A DNA stretch of 64,000 bases from Lysobacteraceae bacterium (GCA_021372495.1 JAJFUF010000011.1:1-64000), one strand, 5' to 3'. Shown: positions 19,684 to 28,530, counted from the first letter of the stretch. Numbers and translations are program-made. Notes: generated by a model not told the origin, from the sequence alone.

Positions 19684-20052
19684 ATGAAACGCGATATGGA
19701 ACTCGTTCGCAAAATATTGCTTGCGCTCGAATCGGGCCAGGCAAACTTACCGATCGATGGATACGACGACGACATCATCAGGTATCACAAGGCCCTCGTC
19801 ATCGAGGCAGGGCTCGCTGACGGATCGACGCTTAAGACCGGGGTCGGCTCCCGAGAAGTGCCCGCCGATGTAATGCTCACGAAGCTAACGTGGGCAGGGC
19901 ATGAGTTTCTTGATACCGTCAGAAGCGACTCCGTATGGGCAAAGACGAAGCAGACGTTTGCTTCAAAGGGGCTAGACATGACGCTCGACTTGGTTAAGTC
20001 CGTTGCATCAAGTATAGCGACCGGCTTGATCCGCGGTGCGGCTGGCATCTAA
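19684..20052 (+). CDS. DUF2513 domain protein
   Basis: 122 residues opening MKRDMELVRKILLALESGQ, the DUF2513 hallmark. A winged-helix-like pattern follows: YHKALVIEAGLADG, then VMLTKLTWAGHEFLDTVRSD. The C-terminal part (TFASKGLDMTLDLVKSVASS) may be amphipathic. The family occurs in phages and genomic islands, and its function is not established. GAGGAG precedes ATG 19684. Base composition is near 50% GC, unlike the roughly 70% neighbours, suggesting acquisition by transfer. It lies 142 nt before the unrecognised membrane protein in the same direction. Confidence 0.82.
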   Translation: MKRDMELVRKILLALESGQANLPIDGYDDDIIRYHKALVIEAGLADGSTLKTGVGSREVPADVMLTKLTWAGHEFLDTVRSDSVWAKTKQTFASKGLDMTLDLVKSVASSIATGLIRGAAGI

Positions 20053-20194
20053 CAAGTGAAGAGCCAGAATGGTGTCCAGTACACATCTCTCTCGCTCGAT
20101 AACACTGAGTCTGAAGCCACTCGTTTGTCTGGTCGGGCAAGTGAGGGTCTACATGCACAACCAATGAGAGACTGCTCAGTCAGGGGGGTAAGAT

Positions 20195-21223
20195 ATGGAG
20201 ATTGATAACAACGGTGAGCCGTTGATCATTCGCAACGAGGTAGATGCGTGGGCAGCTCTTGAGGCCGCCGTTTCGGGGGGGCTGCGCTTTGATGTCACAA
20301 GAGTTCGGTTCGAAGGGTGGCCAACGTGGTCGCTGGACGCACAAGGGCGCGACTGGTACAGCACGGTGCCCACGCGCATCATGCCTCCACTGCTGGATGT
20401 GCAGAAGGACATTAACCGTGCTTTCGCGAGTGTGCAGTACGGCGACCCCAACTTGCGCAGGTTGCGCGAAGATGACCGCGAATCCCTTGAGGTCGTTGTC
20501 AAGGTCGAGAAGGGTTCGTCGATCTTCACCGCTGATCTATCTGGTCAACTTAACAAGATCGTGCAGGCGGCGCTTGAACGCATGAACGGGACGGAAGCTG
20601 TAATTACAGCGTTGGGTATAGGCCTGATGATCACCGCTGCGGTGACGTACAAGGCGTGGTTGGCGAACCGGCTGAAGGAGAAAGAGCTTCAGAGCCACAC
20701 GGAACTGGAAAGCAAGAACATTGAATCGCGGATCCATTTGTCCCAAGAAGAAACGCGGCGGTTGGCCATCATGCGGGATGCCATGGTCCGGGAGCCGACA
20801 TTGCAGACCGTCAATGAAGATACTCAGGCAACTACGAACAGGTTGCTCAAGGTGACGCGTCCAGGCGACACCATTGCGATGCGCGGCGTACCGATGACAG
20901 CGGAGGAAGCACACGAGATCGCGCAGCCTGAGCGGGAGCAGGCGAAAGAGCTGGAGATGCAAGGCGACTTCCGAATCATCGGCAATCGCACGGATAAGGG
21001 AGCTGGATTCCGCATCACGGTCCAGCGGGCATCTGATGGGTTGCAATTCGCAGCTGACGTTCTTGCCGAGTTGGCGTGGGGCGATAAGCAAGCTATTCAG
21101 AGAGCGGAATGGTCGAAGTCGTTGGTGATGCTGACGATTGAGGCCGAGATGCTGCGTGACAGGATTACGCGTGCGGTGGTAATCAGCGCGAAACCGGTAG
21201 AAGTGACGCAAGGTGATCACTAG
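20195..21223 (+). CDS. Unrecognised single-pass membrane protein of the low-GC patch
   Basis: 342 residues; I do not recognise the family. Visible parts: an N-terminal soluble domain (1-130) with WPTWSLDAQGRDWYSTVP; one TM helix near 134-155 (TEAVITALGIGLMITAAV); a charged helical stalk (156-205, ANRLKEKELQSHTELESKN), likely coiled coil; and a C-terminal domain (210-335) with TRPGDTIAMRGVPMTAEEAH. No catalytic motif is seen. A GGGGGG Shine-Dalgarno precedes ATG 20195. GC is low, as in the DUF2513 gene. Its stop codon lies at the edge of the RAYT repeat. It could pair with the DUF2513 protein in a defence or stress module, which is speculation. Confidence 0.75.
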   Translation: MEIDNNGEPLIIRNEVDAWAALEAAVSGGLRFDVTRVRFEGWPTWSLDAQGRDWYSTVPTRIMPPLLDVQKDINRAFASVQYGDPNLRRLREDDRESLEVVVKVEKGSSIFTADLSGQLNKIVQAALERMNGTEAVITALGIGLMITAAVTYKAWLANRLKEKELQSHTELESKNIESRIHLSQEETRRLAIMRDAMVREPTLQTVNEDTQATTNRLLKVTRPGDTIAMRGVPMTAEEAHEIAQPEREQAKELEMQGDFRIIGNRTDKGAGFRITVQRASDGLQFAADVLAELAWGDKQAIQRAEWSKSLVMLTIEAEMLRDRITRAVVISAKPVEVTQGDH

Positions 21224-21254
21224 CCCGCGTAGGGCGGGAGTATCCCGCCTGTCG
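21222..21254 (+). repeat. Left 33-bp REP flanking the RAYT gene
   Basis: Exact reverse complement of 21801-21833. It contains the GTAG tag followed by a GGCGGGA-GTA-TCCCGCC hairpin, and overlaps the stop codon (21221-21223) of the upstream gene. Together with the right copy it forms a REP pair around the transposase. Confidence 0.92.
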
Positions 21255-21269
21255 GGATGAGGTAACGGC

Positions 21270-21797
21270 ATGCCTCGCTATGTGCGCGCATTCATTCCCG
21301 GCGGCACGTTCTTCTTCACGGTGGCGCTGCTCGAGCGTCGGCGTCGGCTGCTCACCGAGCACATCGACCTGCTGCGGCAGGCACTCGCCGACGTGCGGCG
21401 CGCCAGGCCATTTCGACTGGATGCGATCGCGGTGATGCCGGACCACCTGCACTGCATTTGGACGCTGCCGCCGGACGGCGCGGATTTTTCTTCGCGCTGG
21501 CACGCGATCAAGGCCGGCTTCTCGCGCGGAATCCCGGCGGGCGAACGCCTTTCGGAGAGAAGGCGGAAGAAGGGGGAACGCGGCATCTGGCAGCGCCGGT
21601 TCTGGGAACACGCCGTCCGCGACGAGCGGGATTTCGAGCGGCACGCGGACTACATTCACTGCAATCCGGTCAAGCACGGCCACGTCTCGCGCGCGGCGGA
21701 TTGGCAATTCTCGAGCTTTCGCCGGTTTGTCGAGCGCGGCATCTATGCTACGGATTGGGGCGCCTCGGATGATGTTCGCGGCCTGGATATGGAGTGA
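21270..21797 (+). CDS. REP-associated tyrosine transposase (RAYT, IS200-like Y1)
   Basis: 175 residues. Y1 HUH-type transposase: HxH in VMPDHLHCIWTLP (about residues 56-60) and the catalytic Tyr in HADYIHCNPVKHG. The N-terminal YVRAFIPGGTFFFTV is typical of RAYTs. These single-copy domesticated relatives of IS200 transposases nick and join REP hairpins in single-stranded DNA. The gene lies inside a perfect 33-bp inverted repeat made of GTAG-tagged REPs, the usual RAYT arrangement. It appears intact. Confidence 0.92.
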   Translation: MPRYVRAFIPGGTFFFTVALLERRRRLLTEHIDLLRQALADVRRARPFRLDAIAVMPDHLHCIWTLPPDGADFSSRWHAIKAGFSRGIPAGERLSERRRKKGERGIWQRRFWEHAVRDERDFERHADYIHCNPVKHGHVSRAADWQFSSFRRFVERGIYATDWGASDDVRGLDME

Positions 21798-21800
21798 ACG

Positions 21801-21833
21801 CGACAGGCGGGATACTCCCGCCCTACGCGGGCT
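21801..21833 (-). repeat. Right 33-bp REP flanking the RAYT gene
   Basis: Perfect inverted copy of 21222-21254, beginning 4 nt after the RAYT stop. Read on the minus strand it shows GTAG followed by the same 7-bp hairpin. It lies between the convergent RAYT and the czcA-like gene. Confidence 0.92.
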
Positions 21834-21926
21834 TCGCTATTCCATCCTGACCGTCGTGATGGGCTGAGCCTGCGAAGTTCGGCGTGCTCCGGCCGATCCC
21901 GGATGGATTTGGCCAGGTTTTCGGAG

Positions 21927-24900
21927 CTACACCTGCAACCGATCGCCCGGTTTCGCCACCAGTGCGTACAGCGCCGGCATCAGGAAAACGCTGATCGCCA
22001 GGCGCGAAAGCATGCCGGCCACGATCACCAGCGCGAACGGCCGCTGCGAATCGGTGCCCACGCCCGTGGCGAGCGCTGCGGGCAGCAATCCCAATGCGGC
22101 GACCAGCGCGGTCATCATGATCGGGCGCAGGCGCAGCAGGGCCGCTTCTTGGATCGCCTTGTCGATCGGCATGCCTTGCAAGCGCAGCTCGTTGACGCAG
22201 GAGATATAGACCACGCCGGTCAGCACCGACACGCCGAACAGCACGATGAACCCGATTCCGGACGAAACCGAGAACGGCGTGCCGGTCAGCCACAGCGCGA
22301 TCAGCGCGCCGAACGGCGCCGATAGCAGCACGCCGGCGACGGTGATGAAGGGGAACTTGAAATTGCCGTACAGCACGAACAGCAGGCCGAAGATCACCAC
22401 CAGCGTCAGCGGCAGGATCACGTTCATCTGCGCGCGCGACGCGGTGTATTCCTTGTACTCGCCGCCCCAGTCCAGCCGGTAGCCACGCGGCAGCGTGACG
22501 GCCTTGTTCACCTGCTGCATCGCGTCGTTTACCGCGCCGGCGAGGTCGCGGCCCTCCACCGAGAACTGCACGCCGATGTAGCGCGAATCGCTCTCGCGAT
22601 AGATGAAGGAGGCGCCGTCGGTCTCGCCGATCGTCGCCAGTTCCTTCAGCGGAATCTGCTGGCCGCCCGGTGTGGCGACCGGAATGTTGCCGATCTCCTG
22701 CGGGTTGTCGCGGAAGCGCTGCGCCAGCCGCACCACCAGATCGAATTCGCGCTCGCCCTGCACGACCTGCGTGGCGGTGTTGCCGCCGATCGCGGTTTCG
22801 ATCAGCGCGTTGACGTCGGAAACGTTCAGGCCGTAGCGCGCAATTTTGGCGCGGTCGATGCGGATGGTGAGGCTGGGCTGCCCGAGTTCGTGCACCAGCG
22901 TCACGTCGGTGATGCCGCGCACGTGCTGCAACACCTGCTTGATCGCCTTCCCCTTGTCCTGCAGCGTCTGCAGGTCGCGGCCGAACACCTTCACCGCCAA
23001 GGCACTCTTCAGCCCCGTCTCGGCTTCGTCCACCGCGTCCTCGGCCGGTTGCGTGTAGTTGAACTGGATGCCGGGAAGCGCCTGCAGCTTGCCGTCGATG
23101 GCGCGGATCAGCGCGGCCTTGTCGCGGTAGGCACCGTGCCATTGCGAATAGGGTTTCAGGCCGACGAAGAACTCGGCATTGAAGAAGCCCGTCGCGTCGG
23201 TGCCGTCGTCGGGACGGCCCAGCTCCGAAGCGACGGTAGTGACCACCGGAAACGAGCGCAGCACGTCGCGGATCTGCGGCGTGATCTTTGCCGCCTCGTC
23301 GAACGAGATGGTGTACGGCATCGTCGCGCGCACCCACAGCGAGCCTTCGTCCAGATGCGGCATGAACTCCGCGCCGATCGCGGGGACGAGCAGCAGCGAC
23401 AGGCCCAGCAGGATCGCAGGGATGATCGTCGCAGGCCATGGCCTGGCGAGGCTCTTCCCCAGCCACTTCGCGTAGAACGTGCGCGTTTTCTCGAAGATCG
23501 CGTTGCGCCGCTCGCGCACGCCCTTGCGCATGAACAGCGCGCACAGCACCGGCAACAGCGTCAGCGTCACGATCAGGGAGCCGACCAAGGCGAAGATCAT
23601 GGTGTCGGCCATCGGCTTGAACAGCGTGCCCGACGGTCCCGTCAGCACGTAGATCGGCAGGAAGCTCGCCACGATCACCGCGACCGCGTACACCAGCGGG
23701 CGATCCACTTCCGATGCGGCCTGGATGATGATCGCGCGCACGTCCATCGGCGCGTCGGTGGCCTTTTGCGCGGCGATCTCGCGGAAGATGTTCTCGACCA
23801 TGAAGATCGCGCCGTCGACCAGGATTCCGAAGTCCACCGCGCCGATCGAGAGCAGGTTGGCCGAGGCGTTGCGCAGATCGAGGCACACGAACGCGAACAG
23901 CAGCGCCAGCGGGATGGTCACCGCGACGATCAGGCCCGCGCGCAGGTCGTAGAGGAAGAACACCAGCACCGCCGCAACCAGCAGCACGCCGGCCAGGAGG
24001 TTGCGCTCGACCACCCGGGTGGTTTCGTCGATCAGGTGGCTCAAGTCGTAGAACGGGTGGATCTTGACGTCGCGCGGCAGGACGTCCTGGTTGAATTCGC
24101 GCGTCTTGGCCTCGATCGCCCGCAGCACGTCCTGCGTCTTCTCGCCGGTGCGCAGCAGGATCACGCCTTCCACCGCGTCGTCCTGGCCCATGTAGCCGAA
24201 TTCGCCGAGCCGCGGCGCGATGCCGAGCGTCACCGTGCCGACGTCTTTCACCAGCACCGGGGTGCCGTTGTGCACGGCCACCACCACATTGCCGATGTCT
24301 TCGAGCGTTTGCAGCCGACCCATACCGCGGACGTAATAGAACTGTCCGCCCTGCGAATAGAAACCGCCGCCAGCGTTGTCGTTGTTGGCGGCAAGCGAGG
24401 CTTCGACCTGCGGCACCGACAAACCGACCGCCGCGATCTTGCCCGGGTCGAGCAGCACCTGGTATTGCATGTCGCCGCCGCCGAAGGCGGAATCGTCGGC
24501 CACGCCCGGCACCGCGCGGTACTGAGGAGCGATCACCCAGTCCTGCAGCGTCTTCAGTTCGGTCGGCGAGCGATCGGGGCTTTGCAGCACGTAGCGGTAG
24601 ATCAGGCCGGAAGGCGACGATAGCGGCGAGATGTCGGGCGCAACGCCGTCCGGCAGCCCGATGCCGCTCAGCCGATTGAACACGCGCTGGCGCGCGAAGT
24701 AGTTGTCGGTGCCGTCGCGGAAGGTCAGCGTGACATCCGACAGCCCGTACAGCGACACCGAACGCTTCATCACCATGTCCGGCACGTCGCTCATCGCGCG
24801 TTCCACCGGCACGGAAATCAGGCGCTCCACTTCCTCCGCCGAGTGCCCCGGCCACTGCGTGACGATGTCCACCATCGGCGGCGCAAGGTCGGGATACGCA

Positions 24901-25049
24901 TCCATCGGCAGGCGCTCGAGCGCCCACCAGCCCGCGGCGAGCAACGCGGCGGAGAGCAGGATGATCAACAGCCGCTGCGCCAGCGCGAACGCGACGATGC
25001 GGTTGATGATCGACGCGTTGCGCGTCGCGGCTTCCGGCGGGGTGCTCAT
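21927..25049 (-). CDS. Heavy-metal efflux RND pump, CzcA/CusA family
   Basis: 1040 residues: 12 TM helices with two large periplasmic porter loops, the inner-membrane proton/cation antiporter of a tripartite pump. TM4 near residue 400 reads VDFGILVDGAIFMVEN, the DFGxxxDGA plus Glu signature of HME-RND pumps that export divalent cations such as Co, Zn, Cd or Ni, rather than the CusA (Cu/Ag) form. The metal is therefore probably divalent, but this is inferred from one motif. Its ATG overlaps the stop of the membrane-fusion gene (ATGA). Confidence 0.9.
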   Translation of the reverse strand: MSTPPEAATRNASIINRIVAFALAQRLLIILLSAALLAAGWWALERLPMDAYPDLAPPMVDIVTQWPGHSAEEVERLISVPVERAMSDVPDMVMKRSVSLYGLSDVTLTFRDGTDNYFARQRVFNRLSGIGLPDGVAPDISPLSSPSGLIYRYVLQSPDRSPTELKTLQDWVIAPQYRAVPGVADDSAFGGGDMQYQVLLDPGKIAAVGLSVPQVEASLAANNDNAGGGFYSQGGQFYYVRGMGRLQTLEDIGNVVVAVHNGTPVLVKDVGTVTLGIAPRLGEFGYMGQDDAVEGVILLRTGEKTQDVLRAIEAKTREFNQDVLPRDVKIHPFYDLSHLIDETTRVVERNLLAGVLLVAAVLVFFLYDLRAGLIVAVTIPLALLFAFVCLDLRNASANLLSIGAVDFGILVDGAIFMVENIFREIAAQKATDAPMDVRAIIIQAASEVDRPLVYAVAVIVASFLPIYVLTGPSGTLFKPMADTMIFALVGSLIVTLTLLPVLCALFMRKGVRERRNAIFEKTRTFYAKWLGKSLARPWPATIIPAILLGLSLLLVPAIGAEFMPHLDEGSLWVRATMPYTISFDEAAKITPQIRDVLRSFPVVTTVASELGRPDDGTDATGFFNAEFFVGLKPYSQWHGAYRDKAALIRAIDGKLQALPGIQFNYTQPAEDAVDEAETGLKSALAVKVFGRDLQTLQDKGKAIKQVLQHVRGITDVTLVHELGQPSLTIRIDRAKIARYGLNVSDVNALIETAIGGNTATQVVQGEREFDLVVRLAQRFRDNPQEIGNIPVATPGGQQIPLKELATIGETDGASFIYRESDSRYIGVQFSVEGRDLAGAVNDAMQQVNKAVTLPRGYRLDWGGEYKEYTASRAQMNVILPLTLVVIFGLLFVLYGNFKFPFITVAGVLLSAPFGALIALWLTGTPFSVSSGIGFIVLFGVSVLTGVVYISCVNELRLQGMPIDKAIQEAALLRLRPIMMTALVAALGLLPAALATGVGTDSQRPFALVIVAGMLSRLAISVFLMPALYALVAKPGDRLQV

Positions 25050-26347
25050 TGGCTCTGGATGAAGCTCAGGAACAACCCGCCGTCGCTGACGATGCGTTCG
25101 CCCGCGCGCAAGCCGGATGGAATCAGATAGCGGTCGCCGACGCGCTCGCCCAGCGTGACGTGACGGCGCGCATAGCTGTTGTCCTGCTGCGCCACGTACA
25201 CGAACGGCAGATTGTCATCGTCGCGCAGGACCGCCGATACCGGAACCAGCAGGCCGTCGCGTGCTTCGTGCGATTCGATCCGCACGCGCACGTACATCTG
25301 CTTCTTCAGCGCGCCGCCCGGATTCGCCGCCTCGACGCGCGCCACCACCGCGCGCGTGTCGGGATCGACTTCCGCAGCCACGTTCGTCACCTTGCCGGGC
25401 AACGGCTTCGCGCTCTCGCCGAAGGCAATCGAGGCCGGATCGCCCGCATGCACCGATTCGACATCGTTGCCGAACACGTTCGCCTTCACCCACACGCGCG
25501 ACAGGTCGGCGATGGTGAAGCAGGGCGTGCTGCCGGCCTGCAACAACTGCCCGGGCGAGATGTTCTTTTCCACCACCGTGCCCGCGATCGGCGCGCGGAT
25601 CACGCCTTCCACGCGGTTCACGTCCTTGCCGGCGCGCAATGCGGAAAGCGCCTGTGGATCGATGTCCAGCGCGGTCAGCGCCTGCAATGCGGCGGCTCGA
25701 TCGGCCTCCGCAGCGACGGCATCGGTCTGCGCCTGTTCGGCTTCGCGCTGCGAAATCGCGTGGTGCTCCTGCATGTCGGCGTCGTAATCCGCAATGCGGC
25801 GCGCGTTCGTTGCCGTCACCACGGCCTTGCGGTACGCGCCGAGCGCCGCGGCGAAATCCGGTGAGGTGACGGTGGCCAGCGGCTGCCCGCGTTTGACCCG
25901 GTCGCCTTGCGCCACCAGCAGCTTCGCCACCGGGCCGGAAAACGGCGCCAGCACCTGCGTGGCGCGATCCTGGTCGAAATCCACCACGCCGGTGGTATCG
26001 ACGCTCGAATGGAAACGGGAGGGCGTTACGGTGTAGAGCGTGATGTGCTGGCGCTGCGTGGCGGTCAACGTGACGTTGCTGGCGGTATTGGCGCTTGTCT
26101 GCGCGACGTCTGCGCCTTTGGACGAACAGCCGGCCAGCAACATGAGGAGCACGATGAGCGCACCTGTCCAATACGTTCGCGTCCGGCTCCTCGACTGGCC
26201 CGGGACAAGCTGCGTCCGCGTGAACGAACGAAGTCGCGGCACGTCGCCGTTCGACTTCGGCCCCGACTTCGATTGAAGCCGGGGCTCGCGCTCGGGGCGA
26301 GCCGCGATGGGCGTCGCGCCATGTCTGGCCTTACTTCCGATCATCAT
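25046..26347 (-). CDS. RND efflux membrane-fusion lipoprotein (CzcB-like)
   Basis: 433 residues from ATG 26347. A lipobox follows a hydrophobic stretch (ALIVLLMLLAGCSSK, Cys near residue 73), so the mature protein is a periplasmic lipoprotein. The HlyD/CusB-type body has a lipoyl-like domain (VLAPFSGPVAKLLVAQGDRV), an alpha hairpin and GVIRAPIAGTVVEKNISPGQ. It bridges the RND pump and the outer-membrane factor. About 55 basic residues precede the signal segment and are encoded by REP-like DNA, so the true start may be downstream. The 5' end overlaps the tolC-like gene by 17 nt. Confidence 0.86.
   Translation of the reverse strand: MMIGSKARHGATPIAARPEREPRLQSKSGPKSNGDVPRLRSFTRTQLVPGQSRSRTRTYWTGALIVLLMLLAGCSSKGADVAQTSANTASNVTLTATQRQHITLYTVTPSRFHSSVDTTGVVDFDQDRATQVLAPFSGPVAKLLVAQGDRVKRGQPLATVTSPDFAAALGAYRKAVVTATNARRIADYDADMQEHHAISQREAEQAQTDAVAAEADRAAALQALTALDIDPQALSALRAGKDVNRVEGVIRAPIAGTVVEKNISPGQLLQAGSTPCFTIADLSRVWVKANVFGNDVESVHAGDPASIAFGESAKPLPGKVTNVAAEVDPDTRAVVARVEAANPGGALKKQMYVRVRIESHEARDGLLVPVSAVLRDDDNLPFVYVAQQDNSYARRHVTLGERVGDRYLIPSGLRAGERIVSDGGLFLSFIQSQ
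26260..26285. repeat. REP-like hairpin inside the membrane-fusion gene 5' end
   Basis: Stem GCCCCGACTTC (26260-26270), GATT loop, GAAGCCGGGGC (26275-26285), with one mismatch. It sits in the part of the gene that codes for the odd basic N-terminal extension. The layout suggests repeat insertion near the original start. Confidence 0.55.
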
Positions 26348-27845
26348 GGGTCTCCGCCAATTCCGCGCGATGCCACCAGCCGCCACCCAGCGCCTGGAAC
26401 AGCGCGGCGGTGTCGGCGTAACGGCTGGCCTGCGCCTGCACCAGCGCGATACGCGCCTGGCTGTAGGCCTGTTCGGCGCTGAGCAGCGCGAGCTGGTCGA
26501 TGTAGCCGTCGCGCAACTGTCGCCGAGAAAGATCGAGCGTGGTGTGTGCAGCCCGCTCTGCTATCGCGGCGGCTTGCAGGGTTTCCGCATCGTGCTGCAA
26601 GGCCGTCAGCGTATCGGCCACGTTCTGGAACGCCGTCAGCACCGTGCTGCGGTACTGCTCGGCTGCCTGCGTGTACGCGGCTTCCGCCGCGCGCTGCTGA
26701 TGCAGCAACTGGCCGCCCTGGAAAATCGGCGCCAGCACGTCCGCGCCCAGCGTCCAGAAGCCCGTGCCTGTCTTGAACACCTGGCCGATCGCGAGTGCGG
26801 AGCTGCCGGCGTCCCCGCTCAGCGTGATGTTGGGAAAGCGCTGCGCGATCGCCACGCCGACCTGGGCGCTGGCCGCATGCCAGTTGGCCTGGGCCTGGCG
26901 AACATCGGGCCGCTGCTCGACCAGTTTCGACGGCAGGCTCAGCGGCAGGTCCGCCGGCAGTTGCAGGTCGGCGAGATCGAAGTCCGCGATGGACGCCTGC
27001 GCCGGTAACTTGCCGGTCAGCACCGCCAGCAGATGCCGCTGCTGATCGCGCTGCTGGAGCAACGACGGCAGCGATCCCTGCGTCTGGGCGAGCTGCGTTT
27101 CCTGCGCGGACACGTCCAGTTGGCTGGCGTCGCCCTTCCGGTAGCGATAGCGCATCAGCTCGACCGACTGCGTTTCGATCCTGATTTGTTCGCGCGTCGC
27201 GTCGATTTGCGCCTTCAGCGAAGCATCGGTGATCGCCGCCACCGCGACATTCGACGTCAGCGTGTTCCACGCGGCGATCATCTGGAAGCGCGTGCTCTGC
27301 GCCTGGGCTTGCAACGATTCGACGCTGCGGCGATTCAGACCGAACACATCCGGCGTGTACGACACGCTGACCTGCGGCGTGAACAGGTTGTACAGAAGCG
27401 CGTTGTTGCTGGGCACAGGCGCCAGCGAAGCGGGTTGCTTGTATCGCGTCGCATTGAACTCGGCGTCCACTTGCGGGAGATACGCGCCGCGCTGCGCCAG
27501 CACGGCTTCGTGCGCGGCGGTCAATGCGGCCTGCGCGGCCTTGAGGTCGGGATTGTCGGCAAGCGCGGCTTCGATCAGCGCGTTCAACTGCTTCGAGTGG
27601 AACAGCGTCCACCAATCGCCGGCGATGTCGGCGCCGGTGTCAAAGCGCTGCGCGTTGCCTCCGGCGATGTCCGGCGTCGCCACGGTCGCCACCGATGGCT
27701 GCGCCGTGTAGCGATCCGTGTCCGGCGGCGCCGGTTTCCGGAAATCCGGCCCGACCGCGCAACCTGCGAGCGCCAGCGCGCATGTGACGGTGCACACCCG
27801 CGCGCCGACGCGTCTCGCGAGCGTTTGCGTCCACGTTTCGTGCAT
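26331..27845 (-). CDS. RND efflux outer-membrane lipoprotein (TolC/NodT-like, CzcC-like)
   Basis: 504 residues. Lipobox CALALAGCAVGPDF near residue 29, then two outer-membrane efflux protein domains of alternating long helices and strands (LIEAALADNPDLKAAQAAL, LVEQRPDVRQAQANWHAA, FQNVADTLTALQHDAETL). It forms the trimeric channel-tunnel of the pump. First gene of the efflux operon; its 3' end overlaps the membrane-fusion gene. No metal sensor (CzcR/S or MerR type) lies beside it. Confidence 0.9.
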   Translation of the reverse strand: MHETWTQTLARRVGARVCTVTCALALAGCAVGPDFRKPAPPDTDRYTAQPSVATVATPDIAGGNAQRFDTGADIAGDWWTLFHSKQLNALIEAALADNPDLKAAQAALTAAHEAVLAQRGAYLPQVDAEFNATRYKQPASLAPVPSNNALLYNLFTPQVSVSYTPDVFGLNRRSVESLQAQAQSTRFQMIAAWNTLTSNVAVAAITDASLKAQIDATREQIRIETQSVELMRYRYRKGDASQLDVSAQETQLAQTQGSLPSLLQQRDQQRHLLAVLTGKLPAQASIADFDLADLQLPADLPLSLPSKLVEQRPDVRQAQANWHAASAQVGVAIAQRFPNITLSGDAGSSALAIGQVFKTGTGFWTLGADVLAPIFQGGQLLHQQRAAEAAYTQAAEQYRSTVLTAFQNVADTLTALQHDAETLQAAAIAERAAHTTLDLSRRQLRDGYIDQLALLSAEQAYSQARIALVQAQASRYADTAALFQALGGGWWHRAELAETHDDRK

Positions 27846-27929
27846 ACATGCCGTTTCCGCAGGACGTCAAAGCGTGCAACGATATAACGTTTCAATTGCC
27901 CACGGTAGGCCTGCCGGAAGTCACGGCCG

Positions 27930-28121
27930 TTGGCGCACGAAAATGCCTGCTTCAGGATCATCCTCGGGGACAAGATCCCGAAGGACGACCAGAAATGGCG
28001 GGTCCAGCGGCGCGAGGACGGCCTGCTGACGCTGGGCCCGCGGCATGCGCCCGCCTCCGTTCTCGACGTGTACGGCGCCTCGACCGCCGACGGCAGCCTG
28101 TTCAAGCTTTACCACTACTGC
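27930..28121 (+). pseudogene. Possible remnant of a ricin-type lectin domain
   Basis: The gap 27846-28167 holds no convincing complete gene. The translated stretch here includes QKWRVQRREDGLLTLG and VLDVYGASTADGSLFKLYHY, which recalls the QxW and LDVYGxSTADGxxxxLY features of ricin B-type beta-trefoil repeats. Downstream the frame turns Arg-rich and looks non-coding, so this would be a decayed fragment. Similarity is judged by eye only. Confidence 0.25.
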
Positions 28122-28167
28122 CGCAGCGGCCCCCGGAGCGTTCGGGGATTCCGGTGTGGCCGCCGCC

Positions 28168-28530
28168 TCAACGCACTTGCAGCCAGTGCACGTACACGCC
28201 GCGCGCGCGATCCTCGTCGCGGTGGCCTTCGCGGGTGTCGACGACGATGCCCCAGGCGGTGCGCAGGTTCTCGCCGAAGTGGCGCACCACCCGCACGTGC
28301 TCGTCGCGCCGCAGCGGGAACAGCGTTTCCAGCACCATCACCTTGTCGCGCTCCCACACCAGCACGGCCGGCTGTCCGGCGGTGCCGCGCCAGCCGATGA
28401 AGACCTCCACGTGCTGCGGCTCGTGGTTGCTGCGGTTGTCCAGTTTCCAGCCTTCCGTCTTGCGCAGCAGCGATTCGAGGTCGGGAGCACTCCAGTCGAT
28501 TTGATGGGCCGTCGGCTTGTGATAGGTCAT
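28168..28530 (-). CDS. Hypothetical protein, 120 aa
   Basis: 120 residues starting MTYHKPTAHQIDWSAPDLES and ending GVYVHWLQVR. Composition is that of a real soluble protein, with alternating hydrophobic strands (EVFIGWRGTAGQPAVLVWER, RTAWGIVVDTR) and no signal peptide or TM segment. I do not recognise a family. A much longer frame runs upstream, but it is antisense to the AraC and GNAT genes, so only this segment is taken. It is monocistronic between two non-coding gaps. Confidence 0.6.
   Translation of the reverse strand: MTYHKPTAHQIDWSAPDLESLLRKTEGWKLDNRSNHEPQHVEVFIGWRGTAGQPAVLVWERDKVMVLETLFPLRRDEHVRVVRHFGENLRTAWGIVVDTREGHRDEDRARGVYVHWLQVR

Noticed and set aside
19684..21833. Prophage or integrative element
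   Set aside because: No integrase, structural phage genes or tRNA attachment site; only the low GC and RAYT suggest mobility.
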